Of a stretch of 64,000 bases of DNA, positions 42,695 to 52,743 are shown in pieces (positions within the stretch are counted from its first letter, which is position 1; the number at the start of each line of letters is the position of its first letter). The notes beneath the pieces were generated by a model, which made no database searches, was not told the DNA's origin, and saw nothing but the letters and a program-made list of their open reading frames with translations. Both the position numbers and the translations under genes were made by a program. Source of the DNA: Viola odorata (lineage: Eukaryota > Streptophyta > Magnoliopsida > Malpighiales > Violaceae); NCBI GenBank assembly GCA_963691705.1, contig OY829539.1, positions 43,223,656 to 43,287,655 of the forward strand, read 5' to 3'.

Positions 42695-43845
42695 TGATGC
42701 GTTCCTTGTAGGCTAGAACGCTCTCCTTAGATCGTTGTCCGACGACGTGGATTTCAATGCGGAAATTAACTCGAAGAAAACCGTGAAACTCCAAGACTGG
42801 GTGCTCTTGGCACTTCACGCCGAATCCCTTGAGGTTCTTGGGTCAAACCGATGAATCTCCAAGACTGGGTGCTCTTGGCAATTCAAAGACGAAAGACTCA
42901 ATAATTAGTGCTTTCAAGTTTTACTTGACAAGCTAATCGAATGCACGAAACTCAATTAGTTGCAAGGTTCATCAAGAACAAGTGGATAAAGATCCAAAGC
43001 AATATGCTTTCAATAATCAATAATCAAAGTCTGCTGAAAATAACATGGGCGGCTCCTTTTTAAGGAAGCGCAAAACCCTAATTCCAAAAATGGAAACTAG
43101 TTTAGTTTCTAAATAATGACTTAAACGAAATTGGCAACAAGCCACCCTTCCAAATAAGTTCTGAAACCCTAAATTAACATAAATAAAGTCTAATAATAAG
43201 GATAGAAGTGCAGGCGCCGCCGTTTAGGTCAAAAGGCCCAAGTGGCTTTGCTTGCGGGTCCGCCGAATCACGTTTTAAGGAAACAAGACGTTTTCCTTAT
43301 TCCCTCGAGCGTTCCCACTGAAATTTTGCGGTAAACTTCCTAACACATATATCAAGTTATGGGCTGAATATTGTGCGAGGAAATAGGCTGCAATCTTCAA
43401 AAGGCTCGGCAGTGGCTTTCGCTGTCCAATGCGGGCTTGTGATTTGGGCCTGTCCCAAATCCTTTGGGCGTTTCTCCTGATTTTTGGCCTGGACTCCTCT
43501 CTTGTATTATAAATGAACATGGCCTGGTCAAAAATAGGAAAAGGGCGCTGGTGGACCTAAAGGTCCGAAGTGGCCAAGTGTGGCCCATCCGCGGCACGGA
43601 TCAAGGTCACAAGGCGCGGCTGGGGCGCGCGCAGGCTGGCTTCTTCTGAGGCTGTCTCTGCCTTCAGTTCCATGTGAATAAGGCTGCTGAGTCTTGTCTG
43701 TAGGGCTCGGGCCCTGGCTCGAGTGATCGGGCCCGTGGGCGGCAATGGGAGGCTCGCGGCTGCATCTTCCAAGGCTCGGGCCTTGGCGCGGGTGGTTGCG
43801 CCTGTGGGTGCATCACTAGGGTTGGCTCCGGCTGGGATCGTATCA
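42695..43845 (-). repeat. 3' LTR of the CRM-like element
   Basis: 1151 bp. It encodes the C-terminal tail of pol in its first part as read on the minus strand. It contains two 30-bp direct repeats around CTCCAAGACTGGGTGCTCTT (42783 and 42858). Confidence 0.95.
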
Positions 43846-44144
43846 TCCCCTCCATCTTGAGAAGGATTCGTCCTCGAATCCAAATCAGCAACATCCTCAT
43901 CGCCTGCATCAAACAATCGTAAGTCAGAAATATTAAAAGTGCCATGAATTGAACCATACTCACTTGGAAGGTCGAGGCGGTAAGCATTGTTGTTGATCTT
44001 CTCAACAATCTGAAATGGGCCATCTCCTCGTGGTGCTAACTTTCCTTTCCTCTTCTCTGGAAATCTCTCACGTCTTAGGTGCAGCCACACCCAATCGCCA
44101 ACTTGAAAGGACGCAGTCTTGCGGCCTTCATTGTGCTTACGCAC
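43557..44144 (-). pseudogene. Integrase C-terminal domain and LTR-encoded tail (CRM-like element)
   Basis: Continues pol after the frameshift: HLRRERFP, then the GPY/F motif GDGPFQIVEKINNNAY and NISDLRLFD. It passes the polypurine tract (43846-43857) as DSRTNPSQDGG and enters the LTR, where about 95 more residues are coded, Ala/Arg-rich with a repeated TRAKARAL / TRARARAL motif. GPY/F is typical of chromovirus integrase and helps target-site choice. A tail encoded by the LTR is a reported property of CRM elements. Confidence 0.8.
43846..43857 (-). other. Polypurine tract of the CRM-like element
   Basis: AGATGGAGGGGA on the minus strand, directly before the 3' LTR. It is also part of the coding frame. 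Confidence 0.85.
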
Positions 44145-44154
44145 TAGGCGCTCA

Positions 44155-46416
44155 TTAGTGCACTAGGCGCTCATTAGTGCGCTCAATGTTTGCCTTAGCC
44201 TTCGCATGTATCTGTTTGATGTGTTCTGCCCGCTGCTGTCCATCTAAGTTAGAAACATCACTCAAAGGCAAAGGGGTCAAATCCATGGGAGTTAGCGGAT
44301 TAAAGCCATAAACTACTTCAAAAGGTGAACAATTTGTAGTAGAATGGATTGAACGATTATAAGCAAACTCCATGAAAGGCAAATGATCAGTCCATTTAGA
44401 AACATGCTTGGTAACTAAAGAGCATAAAAGAGACCCTACAGTACGGTTAACTACCTCAGTTTGGCCATCGGTTTGAGGGTGACAAGAAGTCGAATACAGC
44501 AATTTAGTTCCAAGGCGACTCCACAACACTCGCCAAAAATGGCTCAAAAATCTTCCATCACGGTCACTAACAATACTAATAGGCATACCATGGAGGCGGA
44601 CTACCTCTCTAAAGAATATATTAGCAACCTGAGACGCATCATTAGTATTTTTACAAGGCAAAAAGTGCGCCATTTTGGAAAACCGATCCACACCAACAAA
44701 TATACCATCCTTACCATCCCACGACTTAGGTAAACCTACAATGAAGTCCATGGACAGATCAGTCCAAGGTTGGGAAGGTACGGGCAGCGGCATAAACTCA
44801 CCATGACTAGCTAACCGAGACTTTGCCCTTTGGCAAACTACACATCTAGCAATCACACGCACAACATCACGTCTCATCTTAGGCCAATAAAAGTGTGATT
44901 TCAGCATGTCATAGGTTTTATTAATGCCAAAGTGGCCCATCAATCCACCACTATGTGATTCATGCACAAGTAATTCACGCAAAGAACACTTAGGAATGCA
45001 AAGGCGCTTGCGCCGAAACAGATAGTTATCATGCGTATAAAATTTCACATCAGCCATGGAATCACAAGTCTTATAGACCTCACCAAAATCCAAATCAGTA
45101 GGGTAGAGTGGAATTATTTGAGAAAACCCTAAAAATTTGACACTTAATGAAGAGATCAAGGCATACCTCCTAGACAATGCGTCGGCTACAACATTGTCTT
45201 TTCCTTCCTTGTACTTGATGTGATAAGGGAAAGCTTCCAAGAACTCCAACCACACGGCATGTCTCCTATTCAACTTCCCTTGTCCCTTTAGGTATTTGAG
45301 GCTTAAGTGGTCGGTATGCACCACAAATTCCCTCGGCATCAAGTAGTGTTGCCAAACCTCGAAAGCCCTAACTAGTGCATAAAGCTCTTTGTCATACGTC
45401 GGATAACGCAACTGGGCATCCTTGAGCTTCTCACTAAAGAAGGTTATTGGCTTCTTCTCTTGCATCAAAATAGCACCTATACCGATTCCACTCGCGTCGC
45501 ACTCTAACTCAAACGGTTTGTCAAAGTCGGGAAGGGCTAACACGGGCGCGTTGGACAGCTTGTCCTTCAACGCTTGGAATGCGGCCTCTTGAGGTTCCTC
45601 CCACCTGAAATCAACACGTTTCTTAGTTAGGTCATTAAGTGGGGCAGCAAGAGTACTAAAATCACGAATGAAACGTCGATAAAAGGAAGTTAAGCCGTGA
45701 AAGGAGCGGATGTCGCTTGCTGTTTTTGGCGTAGGCCACTCCTTGATCGCTTGCACCTTCGCTTCATCCACCTTCACACCGTCCTTGCCCACAAGGAATC
45801 CTAAAAACTCAACCTGTTCTAAAGCAAAAGAGCACTTGGAGAGTTTAGCATAAAGCTTCTCTTCACGCAAGGTTAGAAAAATTTCCTTAAGGTGTAAAAC
45901 ATGATCATGCAAAGACTTGTTGTAAACTAAGATGTCATCAAAGTACACAACAACAAATTTTCCTATGAAACGCCTAAGAACATGATTCATAAGTCGCATG
46001 AAGGTACTTGGGGCATTAGTTAGTCCAAACGGCATCACTAACCATTCATACAATCCATACTTTGTTTTAAATGCCGTTTTCCATTCATCACCCTCTTTCA
46101 TTCTAATTTGATGATAGCCGCTCATGAGATCAATTTTAGAAAAGATTACACTACCACTAAGCTCATCTAACATATCATCTAAGCGAGGTATGGGGTGACG
46201 ATACTTTACCGTAATTTTGTTGACAGCTCGGCAGTCAACACACATTCGCCAAGTTCCATCTTTCTTTGGCACTAGAAGCACTGGAACGGCGCATGGAGAC
46301 AAACTCTCCCGGACATATCCCTTGCTAAGGAGCTCATCAACCTGCCGCTGAAGTTCCTTAGTCTCTTCGGGGTTGCTCCTATAGGCCGGTCTATTTGGGA
46401 TAGTCGAACCCGGCAC
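44155..46416 (-). pseudogene. CRM-like pol: reverse transcriptase, RNase H, integrase core
   Basis: One long frame of about 750 residues. [43 protein letters not shown]. RNase [42 protein letters not shown]. Integrase: an HHCC finger ([12 protein letters not shown] to CVVCQRAK), then catalytic residues in [16 protein letters not shown] and [10 protein letters not shown]. All catalytic residues are present. Two lesions isolate it: TAA at 46417-46428, where the close relative at the left end of the window has CAA after IEH, and a 19-bp tandem duplication (GCACTAGGCGCTCATTAGT, 44145-44182) that shifts the frame before the integrase tail. Function in life: copying the RNA and inserting the DNA. 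Confidence 0.93.
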
Positions 46417-46425
46417 AAAATCGAT

Positions 46426-48660
46426 TTAGTGCTCAATGCCACGGATTGGAGGCAAACCGGCTGGCATCTCTTCAGGTGTTACGTCCTTGAACTCCTGCAA
46501 AACAGCCAAGATAGAAGAAGGCACAGAAGCTAAAGGATCAAGGTTAGTAGTGCTCAAACAAAAGGATTTAAAGCGAAGAAGAATCAAAGGGCGATTCTCG
46601 CCACAAAACTGTTTTTGTAAAACAAGCGCTCGACGCAAATCCTTTTCCTTCGCATACAAGTTCACTTTCTTATCTTTTTCTTGCCTTTTCTTTTCCTTCT
46701 CAAGCTCTTTCTTTTCTGTTTTTAACCTGTGCTCACTTTTTTCACGGGGGCTGTTTTCATTCTTTTCCATTCTTTCAAACACGTGCTCACTTTTTTCACG
46801 GGGGCTGTTTTCATCAATTCTTTTATCTAGAAGCCGTGAGGCCTCATATTCAGCATAGGACTTCTCTAACCAGAGCTGGTCCTCGAGCACTTGCTTAGGT
46901 GTAAGGGGTGCGAGTGTGAACTTCACTCCTTCCTTCTCAAGCTTGTACCGATTGCTCCTCCCTTCGTGAGTAGCGTTGCGGTCGAATTGCCAAAGTCGGC
47001 CGAGCAGCACATGTGACGCTTGCATTGGGACTACATCACACCATACTTCATCTTTAAATTTCCCAATAGACAAACTCACTAGCACTTGTTTAGTCACCTT
47101 AAGGCCGAGCTTATCATTCATCCATTGCAAGGTATATGGTTTTGGATGCTTGACCATGGGTAACCCTAATTTGCGCACAAGGAGAGTACTAGCACAATTA
47201 GTACAAGAACCATTGTCAATAATAAGAGAGCATACCTTAGTACCAATGTGGCACCTAGCATGGAATAGGTTCTCTCTTTGTTCCTCCTCATAAGTTTCGG
47301 CCCTTGGTTGCACACTCAAGTTCCTCCGAACTACTAGGGTAACCGGATCACAAACCCTAGCTTCATGATCGGCTGCCTCTTCTCCCCCACTTTCCTCTTC
47401 CGAATCCTCCACCACCTCATAATCATCTTCCGAGTCCATCTCTCCATTATCCCTAATGATCAGAACTCTTTTGTTGGGACATTCGGCCTGCTTATGGCCT
47501 CGGCCACTACACTTAAAGCACACAATGTCTCTTGTAGGCACACGGTTAGTACTAGTAATGGGAACTTTAGAAAGAGTAGGGTTTGCCGAATTACCTTTGG
47601 TACCATATAAAGGATTAGATACCTTGGGTGTTTCCTTGCTGTCCTTATTCCCCTTGGACCATGTAGACTTGTTCCAAGTGGAAGTCCGAGACACAACAGT
47701 AGACGGCTTAGAGTAGGCTGCCTTAGCCTTGCGTTGCCTCTCAATCTTCACGGCCATGTGAAGCATCTCCTCCAAAGTCCTATATTGGCACAACTCTAAG
47801 GCGTTAGCTATCTCTGGATTCAGCCCACTCAAGAACCTAGACATCTTCAAATCCTCATCCTCTATCACATGAACCCTAGCTAGAAGAACTTCCAACTCGT
47901 TGTGATAGTCATTCACGGTTTTGGACCCTTGGGTAAGCTTTTGTAACCGCTGAAGTTGGTCCTTATGATAGTACGGTGGAACGAATCTCCTCTTCATCAC
48001 ATACTTCATATTCTCCCAAGTAGTTACGGGTCCTCTCACATCCTCATTCACTTGTTCCCACCAATGGGCAACGTATCCAAAGAACTCCACGGAAGCTAAC
48101 CTTATTTTCTTTTCATCCGTGTAGGTGTGACACCTAAAAATTGCTTTCATCTTTCGCTCCCAAGTCAAGTATGCCTCGGGATCATCTTTTCCTTCGAAAG
48201 GTGGAACCTTGAGCTTGACACTCCCAAGGTGATTGTCAACTCGCTCGCGCTCCTCGCGACGCGGCTGTTCTAAGTTACGGTCTCGCCTACCAAAGACGTG
48301 TCTGCCTCGTCCATGTGCACCTCCTCGGCGCATGTGAAAACCCCTTGGTCCTGCCATGTGAAACTCCTCGTCATACCCATCTTCAGAACCCTCGGCCTCA
48401 AGCTCACTAGGCTGATCATCACCCGGTGGAGGCACATATGCTTCTCGGTCCACTCTAGGGTTTAGGTGTTGCGCAAAGTGTGCCCCGGGGGCTTGTGGAG
48501 CCCGATTCTCACGTTCCCTAGTCTCAACTTGTTGTCTCCAAGCTGCTATGTCCTGGAGCTGAGCTGCTATGTCTTGCAAGGCCTTGGCTACATCATTCAC
48601 AGCCGTTGGTTCCCTTTCTAAATTTCCTGACATCCTGAAATTCACAAAAGAAAATTGCAA
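46426..48660 (-). pseudogene. CRM-like gag and protease
   Basis: The likely start is MSGNLEREP at 48633, nine codons inside the frame. Gag core: PPFEGKDDPEAYLTWERKM, EFFGYVAHWWEQ, QGSKTVNDYHNELEVLLARV, MSRFLSGLNPEIANALEL. CCHC knuckle CFKCSGRGHKQAEC at about residues 391-404, then an acidic stretch. The protease site reads IIDNGSCTN (Asp-Asn-Gly in place of Asp-Thr/Ser-Gly) at about 490-498. A Lys/Glu-rich region with an in-frame 54-bp duplication (NSPREKSEH twice, units starting at 46729 and 46783) leads to PPIRGIEH and the stop that cuts gag-pro from pol. Apart from that stop it is intact. Confidence 0.92.
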
Positions 48661-49466
48661 GCGTAAAATTGCCTAAAACTATCACTCCCTCACGTGTTTA
48701 CGCTCGTGTTTGTCTCTCTATTACTCTCACAAAATCTCTCAAAGAAAACTGTCCAGATCCGTCTCCAAGTGTCCAAGATGAACCTGACTCGAAGAATTTT
48801 CAAGAAAAGCTTCCAAAGAGACACACAAAGAAAACTAGTGTAGAAAGAATTTTTTTGAGGTAATATACTCGAATCAATTGCGAGAATCAATCAATTACTC
48901 AAGCATACTACAGAGTAGAAAGTCACAGTAGTAGTAGTAGAATCAAAGAAAAGCTCAAAATACACAGATTGAGTCAATTGACAACTCAAAAACGCTAATG
49001 GCATGCAATTAGGGCTTTGAAACTTGTTTTTGCCACAACTTTTGATTCCGAAATCCAAATCCAATGATTCTTTTTGCTATAACCCACAAATTCACTCTAG
49101 TATTTGATTCTGAAAGTACCTGATTTTTTTTTTGAATGGTACTGATTTCGCCTCTGTTCTGTTTTTTGACGAAAATTGCTTTCTCTTTTTCTCTTTTTTT
49201 TTTTTTTTTTGATATTTCAACACAACACAAAGCACAAATTAGCTAAGACACTTTGGGGGACTTGTTTTCTTTTTTTTTGACTAAAGTAAAGACCTTCAAA
49301 TCGTTGAAATGATTTGCACACTAATCGCACACACACAAGACACGAATTGACACAAGACAACTAACACACAGCACGCAAGAGAATTGGTGTAGAAGAGAAT
49401 AAAGGAATACCAATTCTAACAAAGAAAACGTAATAATAAAAGGAATAGATTTACCAAGTCGGGACA
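48661..49466 (-). other. 5' leader of the CRM-like element
   Basis: About 800 bp between the PBS and gag, without a gene on either strand. It has a T-run at 49195-49210 and a second at 49271-49278. Confidence 0.6.
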
Positions 49467-49485
49467 GCTGAGCTCCGCTACCAAC
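49467..49485 (-). other. Primer binding site of the CRM-like element
   Basis: Read on the minus strand right after the LTR: GTTGGTAGCGGAGCTCAGC. The core TGGTAGCGGAGC is shared with the element at 24961. Confidence 0.75.
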
Positions 49486-50636
49486 TGATACGTTCCTTGT
49501 AGGCTAGAACGCTCTCCTTAGATCGTTGTCCGACGACGTGGATTTCAATGCGGAAATTAACTCGAAGAAAACCGTGAAACTCCAAGACTGGGTGCTCTTG
49601 GCACTTCACGCCGAATCCCTTGAGGTTCTTGGGTCAAACCGATGAATCTCCAAGACTGGGTGCTCTTGGCAATTCAAAGACGAAAGACTCAATAATTAGT
49701 GCTTTCAAGTTTTACTTGACAAGCTAATCGAATGCACGAAACTCAATTAGTTGCAAGGTTCATCAAGAACAAGTGGATAAAGATCCAAAGCAATATGCTT
49801 TCAATAATCAATAATCAAAGTCTGCTGAAAATAACATGGGCGGCTCCTTTTTAAGGAAGCGCAAAACCCTAATTCCAAAAATGGAAACTAGTTTAGTTTC
49901 TAAATAATGACTTAAACGAAATTGGCAACAAGCCACCCTTCCAAATAAGTTCTGAAACCATAAATTAACATAAATAAATTCTAATAATAAGGATAGAAGT
50001 GCAGGCGCCGCCGTTTAGGTCAAAAGGCTCAAGTGGCTTTGCTTGCGGGTCCGCCGAATCACGTTTTAAGGAAACAAGACGTTTTCCTTATTCCCTCGAG
50101 CGTTCCCACTGAAATTTTGCGGTAAACTTCCTAACACATATATCAAGTTATGGGCTGAATATTGTGCGAGGAAATAGGCTCCAATCTTCAAAAGGCTCGG
50201 CAGTGGCTTTCGCTGTCCAATGCGGGCTTGTGATTTGGGCCTGTCCCAAATCCTTTGGGCGTTTCTCCTGATTTTTGGCCTGGACTCCTCTCTTGTATTA
50301 TAAATGAACATGGCCTGGTCAAAAATAGGAAAAGGGCACTGGTGGACCTAAAGGTCCGAAGTGGCCAAGTGTCGCCCATCCGCGGCACGGATCAAGGTCA
50401 CAAGGCGCGGCTGGGGCGCGCGCAGGTTGGCTTCTTCTGAGGCTGTCTCTGCCTTCAGTTCCATGTGAATAAGGCTGCTGAGTCTTGTCTGTAGGGCTCG
50501 GGCCCTGGCTCGAGTGATCGGGCCCGTGGGCGGCAATGGGAGGCTCGCGGCTGCATCTTCCAAGGCTCGGGCCTTGGCGCGGGTGGTTGCGCCTGTGGGT
50601 GCATCACTAGGGTTGGCTCCGGCTGGGATCGTATCA
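49486..50636 (-). repeat. 5' LTR of the CRM-like element
   Basis: 1151 bp, ending GGGATCGTATCA against the TSD GCGTT. It differs from the 3' LTR at about eight positions. Confidence 0.95.
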
Positions 50637-50885
50637 GCGTTAGCCTTTGGGGAAGGTGGCAATCTTGTCCCTACCGTGGTGGTGCGAAACAGTAGCTATG
50701 CCTCTTCCCACCGGGTGATAGACGAAAATACCCTTTCTTTTAGGTGGATTGTTATCATAAGCCCAACTGAAAATGAGCCTGAGTGTTTACCAAGGGCTAA
50801 CGTTCCTTCTCTTACGGAGAGTCCCTCTAAGTACCGGGGCGGTTTTGCCTCAGAAGATGATCCCGACGGCTTTTTTGTCAGAATC

Positions 50886-50892
50886 TATAAAT
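50886..50892 (+). promoter_or_regulatory. TATA-like box upstream of antisense ORF1
   Basis: TATAAAT in the context AATCTATAAATCAG on the plus strand, 61-67 bp before the ATG at 50953 and just outside the Tat2 LTR. Confidence 0.5.
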
Positions 50893-50952
50893 CAGAGGTT
50901 TCTCTATGCCAGTTTCTTCGTATTTTCACGTTCTTTCTTTTCATATTTCGTC

Positions 50953-51336
50953 ATGGATGAACTGATTCGCAATTTCCTGATCTCTAAAACTCTGACCCTG
51001 AAGAATCTTACTGAGGGTGACATCGGCTTCCTGGAGAGGATGATCACCAAGACCTCCGAGGATGTCCTGGAGTTGCAGGGGGTGCTAACCCCTATTCTGT
51101 CTAGACAACTGGGAATAACTCTGGCGGATTTTAATCCCCTAGAGAGTTTGGCGAAACTGGCCACTGTCAGTGCTCACCTTGATGTGGTGGCCTCGATGCT
51201 GCAGCAGAGGAAAGATCTGCTGGCCTGCTGCCTAAAGGGCATGAGAGCTTGCTCTTCCGAACTGACCTCCGTCGTTGACGCTTTAAGGGAGGTTCCCGTT
51301 GTGCGAGGGGAAGATGATGCGGGGTCCAATATCTGA
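50953..51336 (+). CDS. Tat2 antisense ORF1, 127 residues, unknown function
   Basis: ATG at 50953 (TCGTCATGG context) opens MDELIRNFLISK and runs without a stop to TGA at 51334-51336. The product is mostly helical, with leucine spacing suited to a coiled coil (LKNLTEGDIGFLERMITK, LELQGVLTPIL, LDVVASMLQQRKDLL), and has two Cys pairs near the end. An AATAAA lies at 51413-51418, 77 bp after the stop, and a TATA box lies upstream. It is coded opposite to gag-pol, between the 3' LTR and the other antisense ORFs. I recognise no family. An unrelated structural role or a regulatory RNA cannot be excluded. Confidence 0.6.
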   Translation: MDELIRNFLISKTLTLKNLTEGDIGFLERMITKTSEDVLELQGVLTPILSRQLGITLADFNPLESLAKLATVSAHLDVVASMLQQRKDLLACCLKGMRACSSELTSVVDALREVPVVRGEDDAGSNI

Positions 51337-51750
51337 CCGCTGGCTTCGCTTCTTCTCGTTGTTTTTCTTATGTTTCTTGTACATATTTGAACGCTAAGGC
51401 CACCTGGCCATAAATAAATAACTGTCTCTGCTTTTTCCCAAGTCTTCTCTTTTTCTTGCGTGGTTGCTTGCTTTATTGGTTGGAAATATTTGTCATGAGC
51501 CCAACTGAAAACGGGTCTTCCTCGGGACATTGTATTGCAGTGGTCGTGTTTCGGGAATTAGCAATGAATGATCTGTCTTGACTGTTACAGGGCCGTCTTT
51601 TCAGTGGCAGGTGGTTGGGCGGTTCTTTGGTGCCCTTTGATTGGTGCGTTCAACGAGCAGATGCGCCTGTGACGGATCAGATTCTGCAATTGCAGTTATT
51701 TTTCCCAAGCGTCTTAATTGATTTTTCAGGGATCGAAGTGCTTACTCGGC

Positions 51751-51759
51751 TATATAAGG
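51751..51759 (+). promoter_or_regulatory. TATA box upstream of antisense ORF2
   Basis: CGGCTATATAAGGGAG on the plus strand, a strong plant-type TATA box, about 65-73 bp before the ATG at 51824. Confidence 0.65.
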
Positions 51760-51823
51760 GAGTTTGGTTTCCCTTTCCTGTTCATCTTCATCCTTTTCCT
51801 TCTTTTTCGCTTTTGCAGGTCAC

Positions 51824-52246
51824 ATGGCAGATTTTTATTTCTTAAGTTCCATGGATCGCGACTCCTTGCCGACTCCCCCGACTTCGCCGGACTCAGATCA
51901 TCTCCCTCCTTCGCCACCATGGAGGCCTCCGGTCCGCCGAAAGGGTCGTAAGAGACAGGGGAAACGGACTTCCAAGACGCCCTTTGCGACTTTGGCTTCT
52001 TCTGGTTCTGCTGTCCAAGAGGGTGGCAAACGTTTTTCTTCCCCTGATTGCTCGCTGAACGAGGATTTTCCCATCAGTGCTGGTGCGGGGTTGGCAGATT
52101 CGAGTGCCAAAGGAAAATCATTCCCGTCAGGGTCCTGCCCAGAAAGGGAGGCAGACCAGCCTGTCCCGAATGCTGATGGAAAGATGTCATTCCTTGATGA
52201 TGACGGGGTTTATCACCATGGCATTTGCTGGCCTGATGAGGATTAG
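51824..52246 (+). CDS. Tat2 antisense ORF2, 140 residues, basic and Ser/Pro-rich
   Basis: The start is taken at 51824 (CACATGGCAGAT) because it is the first ATG after the TATA box in the coding frame. An acceptor-like TTTTGCAG just before it could also mark a 5' UTR intron. The protein has a Pro/Ser start (LPTPPTSPDSDHLPPSPP), a strongly basic segment (RPPVRRKGRKRQGKRTSK) that could be a nuclear signal or bind nucleic acid, and a conserved-looking end, FLDDDGVYHHGICWPDED. AATAAA at 52283-52288 follows the stop by 37 bp. No known family. It stands on the strand opposite to gag-pol. Confidence 0.6.
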   Translation: MADFYFLSSMDRDSLPTPPTSPDSDHLPPSPPWRPPVRRKGRKRQGKRTSKTPFATLASSGSAVQEGGKRFSSPDCSLNEDFPISAGAGLADSSAKGKSFPSGSCPEREADQPVPNADGKMSFLDDDGVYHHGICWPDED

Positions 52247-52743
52247 CCGTTTTGCATTGTACCCGCCTATTGGCGTTTTATGAATAAAATGATGCTTTCT
52301 ACTTTTCCTTTTTTGTCGTTACTTCCATTAGCCTGCTGGTTCTTGGTGATAGCTAACGCAAGCGGTTGGCCTGTCTGAGGCAATCGCTTCGCGGTTACTC
52401 TGACTGGGTCAATACTGTCTCGCCCTTTTGGGGAGTCTCGACGAATAACTTCTCTTTTTTCAAATTTCTTTAATGCGCTTCCACGTGGCCAACTTCTTTT
52501 ACGTGCGTCTTCGCCCGATTGGTGACTCAATTAATGCGGTGGCATTTTTATCCTTTAAGAAGGGCCATTCTCCCATTTCTCAAAACTTTTGCCCTCACTT
52601 CGAATTTTCCTTTTTGTCTTCCTTCGTCTTCTTCTCCGGATACCTTTTCGGCCGCTCGTCACTGTCCGCCGATTTCTCTGCGATTCTTCTCCTTTAACGT
52701 ATCAATTCGTCCCTTCTCAGATTTCCTTTTTTGTTGGTTTGCT

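Larger units (their letters stand above)
42695..50636 (-). mobile_element. Nearly complete CRM-like chromovirus (7942 bp) nested in the Tat2 LTR
   Basis: LTRs of 1151 bp each with ends TGATRCG and CGTATCA, PBS, one gag-pro-pol reading frame, polypurine tract and 5-bp duplication GCGTT (42690-42694 and 50637-50641). The LTRs differ at only about eight sites by eye (0.7%), so this is the youngest dated insertion. CRM affinity is inferred from gag and pol resemblance and from pol running into the 3' LTR. No classical chromodomain is seen. One stop, one 19-bp duplication and the loss of continuity in pol make it non-autonomous now. Confidence 0.93.
42239..50757 (-). repeat. 3' LTR of Tat2, split by the CRM-like element
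   Basis: Two parts, 42239-42694 and 50637-50757, give about 572 bp after removing the duplicated GCGTT. The ends are TGATAA and TTATCA, as in the solo LTR at 1148-1727, and both parts align with it. The LTR promoter TATA box (TATAAAT, minus strand) is at 42441-42447, inside the conserved word CTATAAATACCTCC. Confidence 0.9.

Noticed and set aside
50348..50662. 104-codon minus-strand frame at the right LTR
   Set aside because: It is the LTR copy of the pol tail (identical to the end of the 43557-44144 frame) plus flanking bases, not a separate gene.
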